Source of the DNA: Saccharospirillum alexandrii_A
GTDB lineage: Bacteria > Pseudomonadota > Gammaproteobacteria > Pseudomonadales > Natronospirillaceae
Length of the DNA: 64,000 bases
Direction: 5' to 3'
NCBI RefSeq assembly: GCF_043641555.1
Contig: NZ_JBHZRJ010000003.1
Location: 868,001-932,000, forward strand
Below are positions 46,006 to 55,569 of this stretch, piece after piece. Each line of letters opens with the position of its first letter. The stretch's first letter is position 1. Below the pieces are notes generated by a model, which saw only the letters and a list, made by a program, of their open reading frames with translations, ran no database searches and was not told the origin of the DNA. The translations under genes were made by a program, and so were the position numbers.

Positions 46006-47001
46006 ATGTCTGAAACACGAAAATTGATCATGGTGGCGTCACTCGAACGTCACCTCGTAAAGGAACGCAATGTGCTGTTTGAAGCCATCATGGCGCAGCA
46101 GTGTGTTCCCACCGGCCTGCCGTTTCCGGCCGTCTCTGCGAATTACCTCTGGAAACTGAACCAACTTGCCTTAAGCGATGCCGACTACGTGTTCCTGCTG
46201 GTCGGTAATGAATACGGCCCACTGACGGAGCAGGGCGTCGGCTACCTGCATCAGACTTACGCCACCGTTCGTGCCCAGCACAAAACCCCCGTCGCCTTTA
46301 TCTACACCGGCCATGAAATTCCCAGCCCGAGCGACATCGATAAAACCCGCCTGAATCAGCTGGTTGGTTTGCTGAAGACTGGTATCTATTACGAGTGGGA
46401 CGGCGAAGAAACGCTGCGTGATGTCACTGAGCGCGCCATCGAGCAAGTGATGGAAGAGCATCCGGCACCCGGTTGGCAAAAGGCAGGCACGGTGACTGAA
46501 TCGTCTGCCGAGCTCGCTGCGTTACGGGCCGAAGTAGAGCGGCTGAAACAGGAATTGTCTGCCGGCCGTTCATCGCGTGCCGCCGCTGATTTGTCGGCGC
46601 TGACCAACCCCCGGTCGGTCTGGCACAGCCAGTTCAGTTGCAAGGCGTTTCGTGAGGGGCAGCTTAAAGTGCTGACCGGAAGCGTCTCCGTTTCCTGGAA
46701 AACGGTCTTTACCTGGCTGGCCGCCCCCCTGTTAACCCCGGTTACAGAAGCCCGGGTCAACGCTCTACTGGCCGAGTATTTGCAGCCTCTGGCACTGGTC
46801 GACGTCAAGCGCCGCTGGCAAGGCAGCCATGCGGTGGCCGATGTGAAACTCGAACGTGCGGCACTCGATGAAGTTAAACTGCAATTGCATTCCATGTCGC
46901 TGATTCAGTTCGACAACCTCGGCCGCTGGAGCCTCACCGACACCGGTGAGTCGGTAGCGCTTAAAACCGTTCCGGCCATGGCCAGCCGCCGCGAAGCCTG
47001 A
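46006..47001 (+). CDS. DUF4062-domain protein with coiled coil and C-terminal domain
   Basis: This is a 331-aa soluble protein. The N-terminal ~145 residues match DUF4062, a Rossmann-like domain often found at the front of NTPase-based sensor proteins: KLIMVASLERHLVKERNVL, then DADYVFLLVGNEYGPL and KTPVAFIY. A short coiled coil follows (about 165-190; ELAALRAEVERLKQEL), then a domain of unknown type (about 205-320) that could be winged-helix. There is no NTPase module. The stop overlaps the HTH gene start by one base (TGATG). A TATACT (-10-like) at 45911 may belong to its promoter. Possible role in sensing or defence; not established. Confidence 0.8.
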   Translation: MSETRKLIMVASLERHLVKERNVLFEAIMAQQCVPTGLPFPAVSANYLWKLNQLALSDADYVFLLVGNEYGPLTEQGVGYLHQTYATVRAQHKTPVAFIYTGHEIPSPSDIDKTRLNQLVGLLKTGIYYEWDGEETLRDVTERAIEQVMEEHPAPGWQKAGTVTESSAELAALRAEVERLKQELSAGRSSRAAADLSALTNPRSVWHSQFSCKAFREGQLKVLTGSVSVSWKTVFTWLAAPLLTPVTEARVNALLAEYLQPLALVDVKRRWQGSHAVADVKLERAALDEVKLQLHSMSLIQFDNLGRWSLTDTGESVALKTVPAMASRREA

Positions 47002-47438
47002 TGTCGTTTTCCGATCGCCTGAAAATACTGATCTCCGGCCGTACCGTCAGCGAGTACGCACGCTCGGTCGGCCTCAGCGAAAGCCTGATTCGAAAGTACC
47101 TGAACGGCTCCGAACCCTCGCTGTCGCGGGCACACCAAATTGCCCGAGGCAGCCAATGCTCTCTGGTCTGGCTGGCCAGTGGCGAAGGGTTGCCATTTGA
47201 TGCAGCACCCGAAGTCGCCATCGATGCATTGCAGTCGGCCCTGCGTATCATCGCGAACCAGCCCGGTGCTACCCCTTTTCACACCCCCGATACCGAAACC
47301 CTGAAACACATCATCGCGTTGTATCAATACCTGAGAAATCATCGCCTGCGTGACGGTACGGTGGATGAATTGCTGGGCCAGTCGTTTTTGAAACTGCTGC
47401 AGCAAGATGAAATGAACAGTCCCAGCGGCGAAAAATAA
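47001..47438 (+). CDS. Phage-repressor-like HTH protein
   Basis: This 145-aa protein has an N-terminal HTH of the CI/Cro type (SVGLSESLIRKYLNGSEPSLSRAHQIARGSQCSLVWLASGEG). The C-terminal ~75 residues are helical, without the Ser/Lys peptidase dyad of LexA-type repressors, so it would not self-cleave. The ATG shares a base with the DUF4062 stop, so the pair is one unit. No phage structural genes are near. Confidence 0.85.
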   Translation: MSFSDRLKILISGRTVSEYARSVGLSESLIRKYLNGSEPSLSRAHQIARGSQCSLVWLASGEGLPFDAAPEVAIDALQSALRIIANQPGATPFHTPDTETLKHIIALYQYLRNHRLRDGTVDELLGQSFLKLLQQDEMNSPSGEK

Positions 47439-47461
47439 CCCGCGTTATTCTTCAAAAGCGC

Positions 47462-48391
47462 TTAGTTCACCAGCGCCACTGAAAATGCATTGCGCCCGAA
47501 CAGACAGGCAGATGACCCGGCCATTGGGCTCAACCAAAGATGGCCACCCTGTGCCGTGACCAACTGGTGAAGTCGTCGAACAGCCGGGTGTTGTTGCAAG
47601 GGTTCTATGTCACCCGCGAAGCTGGCATTAACCGCTGAATGACTCAACCGGCTTTCTTCCAGTGCCGCCTGGACCAGATCGACGATTGGGGTAATAGGGT
47701 CTTCAGCGGTTGCGCGTTGAATCATTTTTTCTTCTCCATCCAGAGCCTGAAAGACGGGGAAGGTCTTCCGGTGAGCCATGATGGATCGTTTCAGCCAGTT
47801 CAGTGGTGGGTAAGCAGGGGTGTGAGGGAAAAGCACAGGGTTGGCAAACGCCGGTACACTGAAGAAGTGTCGAATTCTGGGTGCAAAGGCCAGCAGAGGC
47901 AGGCGCAGTTTGTCGATAGTGAGCCCCTGATCGCGATGCAAATGGGCGACCTCCTGAACCAGTAACCCGTAAGCGGCCAGCGTATGACCGCTGTCCATAA
48001 CGCGCAATCTGAAATGGCTGTGCAAGTTCGCGGCATGCCGGAGGCGGTCGAGCTGTGGTTGCAGGGTGGCGGCCTGATGGTTCCAGTGGTGGTGACCGGG
48101 GTGACGATGCTTTGCCGGCGTAATAATCAGGGTGCCATCACTCTGCAACAACCAGTTGTCGTTTAAACGTTGGCTGAGATGGGTATCCTGATGCAGCTCT
48201 GGCAAGGAAAGGCGGGTTGGGTGGTCTGTTGTCTGATACCAGGCTTCCGTTACTGCCTTGCTGCGCTCATCCGGTGGCAAAGTGGCTGGTTTTGCGAGCC
48301 AGGTTAAAGGCAGGGTGGCCAAGTCGAAGCGTTGGTAAATGGCCGTTGGCAAGTCGCAACTGGCATCCAGTGCCAGAGTCAGATACTGCAT
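47462..48391 (-). CDS. Divergent DegV-family protein
   Basis: This 309-aa protein resembles the DegV fold for fatty-acid binding: LALDASCDLPTAIYQRFDLATLPL at the N-terminus and VMDSGHTLAAYGLLVQEVAHL mid-protein. It is shorter and more divergent than usual. It has a His-rich stretch near residues 92-105 (KHRHPGHHHWNHQ). The fatty-acid-binding role is known only for the family. It is convergent with the HTH gene, 23 bp apart. Confidence 0.75.
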   Translation of the reverse strand: MQYLTLALDASCDLPTAIYQRFDLATLPLTWLAKPATLPPDERSKAVTEAWYQTTDHPTRLSLPELHQDTHLSQRLNDNWLLQSDGTLIITPAKHRHPGHHHWNHQAATLQPQLDRLRHAANLHSHFRLRVMDSGHTLAAYGLLVQEVAHLHRDQGLTIDKLRLPLLAFAPRIRHFFSVPAFANPVLFPHTPAYPPLNWLKRSIMAHRKTFPVFQALDGEEKMIQRATAEDPITPIVDLVQAALEESRLSHSAVNASFAGDIEPLQQHPAVRRLHQLVTAQGGHLWLSPMAGSSACLFGRNAFSVALVN

Positions 48392-48442
48392 GGGGTGAAC
48401 GTCCTGTTCCGGGTTCCATTGTCGTAATTAGCTTAATACAGA

Positions 48443-49093
48443 TCATTCTGTTTTGTCTTTGAACTCGCACAAATCTTCAATGATGCAGGCACCGCAACGG
48501 GGCTTGCGGGCTGTGCAGGTGTAGCGCCCGTGCAGAATCAGCCAGTGGTGGGCGTCCATCAAGAATTCCGCAGGAATCAGTCTTAGCAGTCGTTGCTCAA
48601 CCTCAACCACGTTCTTGCCCGGTGCAATACGGGTGCGGTTGGCGACGCGGAAAATATGGGTGTCTACAGCCATGGTAGGTTGGCCAAAAGCGGTGTTCAG
48701 CACCACATTGGCGGTTTTACGGCCGACACCGGGCAGGGCTTCCAGGGCGGCTCGCTCGTTCGGGATTTCGCCGGCTTCGAGGTTCAGGTCACTGTGCTGG
48801 TCGAGCAGCAGCCGACACAACTTGTGCACGTTTTCTGCTTTGCTGTTAAACAGACCGATGGTTTTGATGTAATCCTTCAACCCGTCAACACCCAGGTCGA
48901 CAATGGCCTGCGGCGTGTTGGCGACCGGGTAGAGTTTGTCGGTGGCCTTGTTAACCCCTTTGTCGGTCGCCTGGGCCGATAACACGACCGCCACCAGCAA
49001 TTCAAAGGGCGTGCTGTAATTCAGCTCGGTCTCCGGGTTGGGGTTGGCGGCTCGCAAGCGGCTGAATATGTCGGTTCGTATGGTTTTGTTCAT
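48443..49093 (-). CDS. nth: Endonuclease III
   Basis: This 216-aa base-excision DNA glycosylase/AP lyase removes oxidised pyrimidines. HhH motif LPGVGRKTANVVLN carries the catalytic Lys, VDTHIFRVANR has the Asp, and C-terminal CX6CX2CX5C binds a 4Fe-4S cluster. It lies 7 bp after rnfE, as in E. coli, and is likely transcribed with the rnf operon. Confidence 0.97.
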   Translation of the reverse strand: MNKTIRTDIFSRLRAANPNPETELNYSTPFELLVAVVLSAQATDKGVNKATDKLYPVANTPQAIVDLGVDGLKDYIKTIGLFNSKAENVHKLCRLLLDQHSDLNLEAGEIPNERAALEALPGVGRKTANVVLNTAFGQPTMAVDTHIFRVANRTRIAPGKNVVEVEQRLLRLIPAEFLMDAHHWLILHGRYTCTARKPRCGACIIEDLCEFKDKTE

Positions 49094-49100
49094 AATTGCG

Positions 49101-49835
49101 CTAACTGATGCTCCCGGTTACCCGCACGCGTTTGGAGCCAGCAACCGGCTTCTCGGCTTTTGCGGCCTTGCGCTTTTCGATACCCGAGTCCACCCGGTTC
49201 TTCACCGCAATTAACAAACCCAACCCCACGAAAGCACCGGGTGGCAAAACGGCAAACAGAAAATCCGGATAATTTGGAAACAGGGTGATTTCCCAGCTTT
49301 CTGCAACGGGCCCGAAAATCAGATCCATATTGGTAAAGAGAGTGCCCTGGCCAATCAGTTCACGCAGACCACCGAGCACAATCAGCACCGCCAGAAACCC
49401 CAGCGACATCATAAAGCCATCGAGCATCGCCGGCAGTACCGGGTTCTTGCGGGCAAAGGCATCAGCTCGGCCGAGAATGGTGCAGTTGGTGACGATCAGC
49501 GGAATAAAAATACCCAGCACCTGGTACAGCTCATAGGTAAACGCTTGCATTAACAATTCGGCGCAGGTCGTAAAGGAGGCGATGATCATCACAAAGGCGG
49601 GCAACCGCACCGAATCCGGCACGTAGTGGCGAATCAGTGAGACCGCCGTGTTGGAGCCGACCAGCACCACCATGGTGGCTATGCCCAGCCCAAGCGCATT
49701 CACCACCGAACCGGTTACGGCAAGCAGGGGGCATAAGCCCAGCAACTGCACCAGGGCAGGGTTGTTGTTCCACAGACCGTTGCGCGTCAGCTCGCGGGCC
49801 GAGGCGGTGTTTTTGGCGGGGGTCGCGTCGCTCAT
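49101..49835 (-). CDS. rnfE: Rnf electron transport complex subunit E
   Basis: This 244-aa integral membrane subunit has six helices (NPALVQLLGLCPLLAVT, VLGIFIPLIVTNCTIL). It overlaps rnfG by 4 bp. The C-terminus is basic (KRKAAKAEKP). Part of the ion-translocating NADH:ferredoxin oxidoreductase. Confidence 0.95.
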   Translation of the reverse strand: MSDATPAKNTASARELTRNGLWNNNPALVQLLGLCPLLAVTGSVVNALGLGIATMVVLVGSNTAVSLIRHYVPDSVRLPAFVMIIASFTTCAELLMQAFTYELYQVLGIFIPLIVTNCTILGRADAFARKNPVLPAMLDGFMMSLGFLAVLIVLGGLRELIGQGTLFTNMDLIFGPVAESWEITLFPNYPDFLFAVLPPGAFVGLGLLIAVKNRVDSGIEKRKAAKAEKPVAGSKRVRVTGSIS

Positions 49836-50545
49836 GAATCGACTCCGGTGGTGTTAGGGTCGGTGCTTAACAGCACTGCCCGGTTGGTCTCGAAGAAAGT
49901 CAGTGTTCTGGCCACGGCGCGCACGATGGCGCGGGGGGTGATGGTGGCACCGGTCATCTGGTCGAAGGCGCCGCCGTCTTTTTTCACCTGCCACTGATCG
50001 GGCTCAATCGTCTCGAACGACTGGCCGTCGAAACTGAATATCCAGTCCGATTTGCTGGTTTCTATCTGGTCGCCCAGGCCCGGGGTCTCTTTATGAGTGA
50101 TCACCCGCACGCCCAGCAACGTGCCGCTGGCATCAATGGCGGCAATCAACCGGATCGGTTCGGTATAACCTTCGGGGGCGATGAAGGGGAGTATTACCGC
50201 CGTCACGGCCCCGTCCTTGCGCGCCTGGTACCAGGTGGCGTCGCGGTTCAGTCGCAGCAGCGCGGTGTCGGTCAGGGTGGGCAGGTCGATCGGGTAGGCG
50301 GTTTCCAGTAAGTCGTTGTCGCGCAGGCTTTCCGGTGTCAGGTCGTAGAGTGACCGCGCTTCGAATTCGCGCTGATTGGTGTCGATTCGATCGGCCGTCA
50401 AGGTCTGGGTAACGGCAATAATGCCAGCCGTGAACACGGCAAAAATCCCCAGGCCGATGGCACTGCGGCGAATCGCCTGCGTCAGCGTGATGGGTGCTTC
50501 GGCGCCGGTGTCCCGTTGTGCGTTGTTATCGGTTTCGTCAGTCAT
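49832..50545 (-). CDS. rnfG: Rnf electron transport complex subunit G
   Basis: This 237-aa subunit has one N-terminal helix (about residues 28-50) and a periplasmic domain. The flavinylation site is the Thr in DQMTGATITPRAIV, where FMN is attached covalently. It overlaps rnfD by 8 bp and rnfE by 4 bp. Confidence 0.95.
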   Translation of the reverse strand: MTDETDNNAQRDTGAEAPITLTQAIRRSAIGLGIFAVFTAGIIAVTQTLTADRIDTNQREFEARSLYDLTPESLRDNDLLETAYPIDLPTLTDTALLRLNRDATWYQARKDGAVTAVILPFIAPEGYTEPIRLIAAIDASGTLLGVRVITHKETPGLGDQIETSKSDWIFSFDGQSFETIEPDQWQVKKDGGAFDQMTGATITPRAIVRAVARTLTFFETNRAVLLSTDPNTTGVDS

Positions 50546-51566
50546 TCTTGAAGCCTTTCACCGATTTGTCGTGGCCGTAAACACGAGGGCGGGTGTAATG
50601 GTCGATCAGTGGAGCGGCAAAGTTCATCAGCAACACGGCAAAGGCCACGGCATCGGGGTAGTTGCCCCAGGTTCGAATCAGGTAAATCAGCACGCCAATG
50701 CCGGCACCATACACCAGTTTGCCTCTGTTGCTGGTGGCGGCGCTGACCGGGTCGGTGGCGATGAAGAACGCTCCCAGCATGGTTGCCCCGGCGAACAGAT
50801 GCAGGTCGATAGGCGTGCGCACGTCGGCATCGCCGCTGAACAACAGTGCCATAATGCCAAGGCCTGCCAGCAGGCTGACCGGGATGTGCCAGGTGATGAT
50901 GCGTTTCCACAACAACAGGGCACCGCCTGCCAGAAACGCCAGGTTGGCTATATCCCAGCCTTCGGCGACCCAGCTGCCGAAAATGGGCGATTGCAGCACT
51001 TCAGCCGAGGTTAGCCGCGAGATATCCAGCTTGTAGACATCCAGCGGTGTGGCACCGGTAGCGCCATCGACCGGGGTCTGGCCTGCAAAAATAATGTCTA
51101 GCGTATCAGCGATAGGGAGCGAAAAGTCGGGGCTGGCCCAGCGCGTGGTCATGTACAGCGGCAACGACACCAGCAGCAGGGCATAGGCGACCATGGCCGG
51201 GTTGAACGGGTTGTTGCCCAGCCCACCGAACAGCTGTTTGGCGAACACAATGGCGATCATCGTGCCCAAAACGGTTAGCCACCAGGGTGCCAGCGGCGGC
51301 AGCGCCAGCGCGAGCAGGGCAGCGGTCACCAGAGCGCTCAGGTCTTTCAAAAAGAACATCACCGGCCGGCCACGCCAGGCCAGCAACAGTGCCTCGGCGA
51401 TCAGCGCTGTCAGCAACGCCAACACCATGTTGATGGCATAGCCGACACTGAAGCTGACGATCAGAACGACCCAGCCCGGTACCAGCGCCAGCAGTACCCA
51501 GCCCATAACCCAACTGACGGAGGTACGACCGGTCACGTGCGGTGAGGTCAGGTTGAGCCCCGTCAT
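50538..51566 (-). CDS. rnfD: Rnf electron transport complex subunit D
   Basis: This 342-aa multi-helix membrane subunit carries a covalent FMN at the Thr in the DGATGATPLD motif. NPFNPAMVAYALLLVS and HLFAGATMLGAFFIATDPVSA are family signatures. It overlaps rnfC by 4 bp. Confidence 0.95.
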   Translation of the reverse strand: MTGLNLTSPHVTGRTSVSWVMGWVLLALVPGWVVLIVSFSVGYAINMVLALLTALIAEALLLAWRGRPVMFFLKDLSALVTAALLALALPPLAPWWLTVLGTMIAIVFAKQLFGGLGNNPFNPAMVAYALLLVSLPLYMTTRWASPDFSLPIADTLDIIFAGQTPVDGATGATPLDVYKLDISRLTSAEVLQSPIFGSWVAEGWDIANLAFLAGGALLLWKRIITWHIPVSLLAGLGIMALLFSGDADVRTPIDLHLFAGATMLGAFFIATDPVSAATSNRGKLVYGAGIGVLIYLIRTWGNYPDAVAFAVLLMNFAAPLIDHYTRPRVYGHDKSVKGFKND

Positions 51567-53374
51567 GAATCGGTTTCCTTTTTGGCGTCTGTGCGTGTCG
51601 GTTCGCCGTGAGCGGCGTTTTCCAACGCGGCCTGAGCCGTACGATGTTTCTCTTCGAGTTTGGTCAGTGCCTTGCGCAGGGCGGGCACCATATCCGGCGA
51701 TTCCTGTTCGGCGACCACAAGCCGCTCATTGGCTTTTTTGACTTTCGTTGCCGCCAGTTCCAACGCTTTTTCAAGGTCTTCCCGGCTTGGTTCAGCCGTG
51801 TTCTGTGTGGCCCCGGCCTTTTTTGCCTTGGCGCGTGCCATGGCGGCTTTGATGGCATCGTCCTGGGCATCGGGCTCGCCGGTGCCGCTCTCAGCCTTGG
51901 CAGCACGGGCTTCGGCCGCTGCTTTGGCGCGGGCTTTGCGGCGGGCTTCTTTCTCCAGACGTTCTTTTTCAAGCCGGGCCTGGCGGGCTTCAAAGCGCGC
52001 CCGGGCCCGTTCCGATTTGATCTGCTCTTCCTGTTCGTTGCGCAATTCACCCTTGGCGTAGCGGTAATATTGCACCAGCGGAATGCGGCTCGGGCACACA
52101 TAGGCGCAGGCACCGCATTCAATGCAATCGTTGATCGAATGCAATTCGGCGGCGTCGAGGTCCCGGTGTTTTGAAGCCCAGAACAGTTGCTGTGGCAGCA
52201 GATTGACCGGGCAGGCTTGTTCGCACAAGCCGCAGCGAATGCAGGGGTTATCCGGCATGGGCCGGGGCAGTTCCTTGCGCGTGGGCACCAGCAGGCAGTT
52301 GGTGGTTTTCATCAGCGGCGCGGTAATGTCAGGAATGGCAAAACCCATCATCGGGCCACCCATGATGACCCGGTCCGCTTTTTTAAGATGAACACCAGCC
52401 TGATTCAGCACGGTCTCAATGGGGGTGCCAATGCGCACCTCGTAGTTGCCCGGTGCGTCTACGGCCTCACCGGTCACGGTAGTCACCCGGCTGATCAGAG
52501 GTTCATCAAACACTATGGCCCGGTAGATGCTGGCCAGGGTGCCCACATTCTGGCACACAATGCCCAGATCGCTCGGCAAGCCACCGCGCGGTACTTCCTG
52601 GCCGGTGACCAGTTGAATCAGCTGGCGCTCGCCGCCGCTCGGGTATTTGGTCGGCACCACACTGATGCGCAGGTCGATGCCCAGGCGGCCAGCGGCTTCG
52701 CGCATGGCGGCCAGTGCCTGCGGCTTGTTGTCTTCAATGCCAAGGCGAATTGTGTTGGCACCGAGCAGGTGTTTGGCGATGACGGCACCCTGCAGTACCT
52801 CATCAGCGCGCTCGCGCATTAGGCGGTCGTCGGCCGTTATATAGGGTTCGCACTCGGCGGCGTTGATCAGCAGGGTGGTGATCGGCTTGTGCTTGTTGCG
52901 GTATTTCACATCGGTCGGGAAGCCTGCGCCGCCCTGGCCAACCACGCCACAATCGCGCAGGCGCTGAATCAGCTCATCGACGGGTTGCTCGCGCCAGTTC
53001 GGTAGTCCGTTGCGGTCGCGCCAGTCGTCCTCACCATCGGCTTCGAGCAGAATGCAGGGGGCAGGCAAGCCGGATTCATGGGCAATTACGCGCTCTTCAA
53101 TGGCACAAATTCGGCCAGACGTTGGTGCATGCACTGCCGCGCTGATGCCGCCAACGGCGGTCGCCAGCACGTCACCTTTGCGTACGGTAGAGCCAACGGA
53201 TACCACCGGGTCGGCCGGGGCGCCCAGGTGCATGGTCAGCGGCAATACCAGTACTGAGGGCAGTGGCACTTCGGTAATGGAGGTGGTGTTAGAGAGTGTT
53301 TTGCGTTCATCCGGGTGAATGCCACCTTTCAGCGAAAACACCTTGTCGGTCACGATTACAGCCTGGGCAGTCAT
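51563..53374 (-). CDS. rnfC: Rnf electron transport complex subunit C
   Basis: This 603-aa NADH-binding, peripheral subunit has an N-terminal HPDERKTLSN-type start, GQGGAGFPTDVKY (FMN/NADH site) and two 4Fe-4S motifs, CIRCGLCEQACP and CIECGACAYVCP. The C-terminal ~150 residues are Ala/Lys/Glu-rich and likely helical; this tail is shorter than in E. coli RsxC (740 aa). It overlaps rnfB and rnfD by 4 bp. Confidence 0.96.
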   Translation of the reverse strand: MTAQAVIVTDKVFSLKGGIHPDERKTLSNTTSITEVPLPSVLVLPLTMHLGAPADPVVSVGSTVRKGDVLATAVGGISAAVHAPTSGRICAIEERVIAHESGLPAPCILLEADGEDDWRDRNGLPNWREQPVDELIQRLRDCGVVGQGGAGFPTDVKYRNKHKPITTLLINAAECEPYITADDRLMRERADEVLQGAVIAKHLLGANTIRLGIEDNKPQALAAMREAAGRLGIDLRISVVPTKYPSGGERQLIQLVTGQEVPRGGLPSDLGIVCQNVGTLASIYRAIVFDEPLISRVTTVTGEAVDAPGNYEVRIGTPIETVLNQAGVHLKKADRVIMGGPMMGFAIPDITAPLMKTTNCLLVPTRKELPRPMPDNPCIRCGLCEQACPVNLLPQQLFWASKHRDLDAAELHSINDCIECGACAYVCPSRIPLVQYYRYAKGELRNEQEEQIKSERARARFEARQARLEKERLEKEARRKARAKAAAEARAAKAESGTGEPDAQDDAIKAAMARAKAKKAGATQNTAEPSREDLEKALELAATKVKKANERLVVAEQESPDMVPALRKALTKLEEKHRTAQAALENAAHGEPTRTDAKKETDS

Positions 53375-53952
53375 GCGGCACGCTCCCGGTCTGAAGGCTG
53401 ATCGGTCGCGATCAGGCTAACCCCGGGTTCGGGTTTGTCCCAGTGCCAGCTGCGCAGGGTGACTTCAATGGGCACCATATCAATGCAGTCGACCGGGCAA
53501 GGCTCGACGCACAGGTCACAGCCGGTGCATTCGCTTTCGATGACGGTGTGCATCTGTTTGGCAGCGCCCAGAATGGCATCGACCGGGCAGGCCTGAATGC
53601 ACTTGGTGCAGCCAATGCATTCGTCTTCGCGAATCACCGCGACGGTGCGGCCTTTCTCTTCGCCATGTTCGGCATCGAGCGGTTCGGGTTCTACATCGAG
53701 CAGGTCGGCCAGGGCCTGAATGGTGGCTTCGCCGCCGGGCGGGCACTTGTTGATCTTGTCGCCGTTGGCAATGGCCTCGGCATAGGGGCGGCAACCCGGG
53801 TAGCCGCATTGGCCGCACTGGGTTTGCGGCAGAATGTCGTCGATGTTATCGACAATGGGGTTACCCTCGGGCCGGAACCGTACCGAGGCAAAACCAAGCA
53901 GGCCGCCGAGCACAGCGGCGAGAATGAGCAGGGTGACAACCGCGATCCACAT
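53371..53952 (-). CDS. rnfB: Rnf electron transport complex subunit B
   Basis: This 193-aa subunit has an N-terminal membrane helix, the CGQCGYPGC cluster of the Rnf/4Fe-4S domain, and two ferredoxin-type motifs, CIGCTKCIQACP and CTGCDLCVEPCP. It transfers electrons within the complex. rnfA ends 3 bp upstream. Confidence 0.97.
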   Translation of the reverse strand: MWIAVVTLLILAAVLGGLLGFASVRFRPEGNPIVDNIDDILPQTQCGQCGYPGCRPYAEAIANGDKINKCPPGGEATIQALADLLDVEPEPLDAEHGEEKGRTVAVIREDECIGCTKCIQACPVDAILGAAKQMHTVIESECTGCDLCVEPCPVDCIDMVPIEVTLRSWHWDKPEPGVSLIATDQPSDRERAA

Positions 53953-53955
53953 AAA

Positions 53956-54540
53956 TTACCCCAACGTCACCAAACCAGAGAAACCCATAAAGGCGAGCGA
54001 CATAATGCCCGCCGCCACCAGACCAATGGCCGCGCCCTGAAACGGAACCGGTACATCGGCTACGGCCAGCCGTTCACGCATGGCGGCAAACAGCACCAGC
54101 ACCAGCGAAAAGCCGACGGCCGCGCCAAAGCCGTATAAGAAGCTCTCAATCAGGCTGTTTTGGCGGCTGATGTTCAGCAACGCAACCCCAAGCACCGCGC
54201 AGTTGGTGGTGATCAGCGGTAGAAAAATGCCCAGCACCCGGTACAACAGCGGGCTGGTCTTGCGTACCAGCATCTCGGTGAACTGCACCATAAAGGCGAT
54301 CACCAGAATAAAGCTGATGGTTCTGAGGTAGGTCAACCCCAGTGGTTCGAGCAGCCAGGTGTACACTACATAGCTCGCCACCGAGGAGAGCGTCAGCACA
54401 AAGGTCGTCGCGGCCGACATGCCCACGGCCGTCTCCAGCTTACTCGACACGCCCATAAAGGGGCACAGCCCGAGAAACTGAACCAGAACGAAGTTGTTAA
54501 CCAGAATGGTGCCAACCAGCAAAAGCAGGTAGTCGCTCAT
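53956..54540 (-). CDS. rnfA: Rnf electron transport complex subunit A
   Basis: This 194-aa, six-helix membrane subunit has NNFVLVQFLGLCPFMGVS and LPLITTNCAVLGVAL. It is the first gene of rnfABCDGE-nth. The promoter lies in the 156-bp gap upstream. The complex moves Na+ or H+ while coupling NADH and ferredoxin; in E. coli the homologous Rsx reduces SoxR. No soxR was seen here. Confidence 0.97.
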   Translation of the reverse strand: MSDYLLLLVGTILVNNFVLVQFLGLCPFMGVSSKLETAVGMSAATTFVLTLSSVASYVVYTWLLEPLGLTYLRTISFILVIAFMVQFTEMLVRKTSPLLYRVLGIFLPLITTNCAVLGVALLNISRQNSLIESFLYGFGAAVGFSLVLVLFAAMRERLAVADVPVPFQGAAIGLVAAGIMSLAFMGFSGLVTLG

Positions 54541-54696
54541 CTAAAAGACGGCCTTTAACGCAGTGAACGGATAAATCGTTGATGTGCGGCGGTATTATCG
54601 TGAATTGTTATATAGCTAACAAGGTAATTGGCGGAATCGTTTTAGTGTGTTTGGTTATGGTTATAAAACGTCTGTGCCGCAAACGATGGGTGGGGG

Positions 54697-55569
54697 TCAG
54701 TGTGTCGCCCCGTTGAGCGCTATAACCGCCACACCTGCCACCGCCAATAACATGCCACCCCAAGCCTTGCGACTGGCGCGATGCCCGCGAATCCTGTCGA
54801 TCGAAAACGCCATAATGGCGCAGGTGGCGATCAGGGTTTGTACCACCCCCGCCTCGGTGCGCTTAACCGCCAATTGCTGAAACCAGATGGCCAGCAGGGT
54901 ACCAACAAAGGTACTCAGCGCCAGAATCGCCCATTGGCGGCCTGTTAGTCGGGGCCAGAACGCCTTGCGTTGCAAGCCAATGATCAGCGGAATGGCGGTA
55001 ATGCCGGCGGCCAGCCGCAAAAACGATGCCTGTGAAGCTGGCATATCGACCGCCAGAAACACCTCGCGCATAAACACCATGCCCAGCGCCTGGCACAACG
55101 CCGCCCCCAGCGCGAAGGCCATGCCCAGAAATGGATGGCTGCGATGCGCCGGGTTTTCCGGCTCCAGCACCCAGAACAGAGCCGGGATGATCATCGCCGC
55201 ACCCAGCCATTGCCACAAGGTCAGAAACTCGCTCAGCCACAACATGCCCAGGCCAATGGCAAACAAGGGCGCGCTCGATTCGGCAATCGACAGCGTCGTG
55301 CGTTCACCAATTCGGTTCAGCGCCGAGAAAATAAAGGTATCGCCCAGCGTAATGCCAATGAAGCCACTGAGCAGCAGGGGCGTTAAGACCTCAGGTGGAA
55401 TCTCGACCCACTGGCCAGACACCCGGATAAACGCCAGCAAACCCACGCAGGCCAGCAAACCTTTCCAGAAATTCAACTGCAACGGCGACAGGGCAGTGCC
55501 CAGATGACGAAACCCATAGGCGGCCAGCGTCCACGACAGCGCGGCTAATATTGCAAAGAGTTCACCCAT
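54697..55569 (-). CDS. EamA/DMT-family permease
   Basis: This 290-aa integral membrane protein has ten predicted helices in two repeated EamA halves (FWKGLLACVGLLAFIRVSG and FLRLAAGITAIPLIIGL regions). Substrate unknown; metabolite or amino-acid export is typical. It is on the same strand as the rnf operon but 156 bp upstream of it. Confidence 0.88.
   Translation of the reverse strand: MGELFAILAALSWTLAAYGFRHLGTALSPLQLNFWKGLLACVGLLAFIRVSGQWVEIPPEVLTPLLLSGFIGITLGDTFIFSALNRIGERTTLSIAESSAPLFAIGLGMLWLSEFLTLWQWLGAAMIIPALFWVLEPENPAHRSHPFLGMAFALGAALCQALGMVFMREVFLAVDMPASQASFLRLAAGITAIPLIIGLQRKAFWPRLTGRQWAILALSTFVGTLLAIWFQQLAVKRTEAGVVQTLIATCAIMAFSIDRIRGHRASRKAWGGMLLAVAGVAVIALNGATH

Noticed and set aside
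46006..47438. Prophage remnant around the CI-like HTH gene
   Set aside because: No other phage genes or att repeats are seen; both neighbours are ordinary chromosomal genes.
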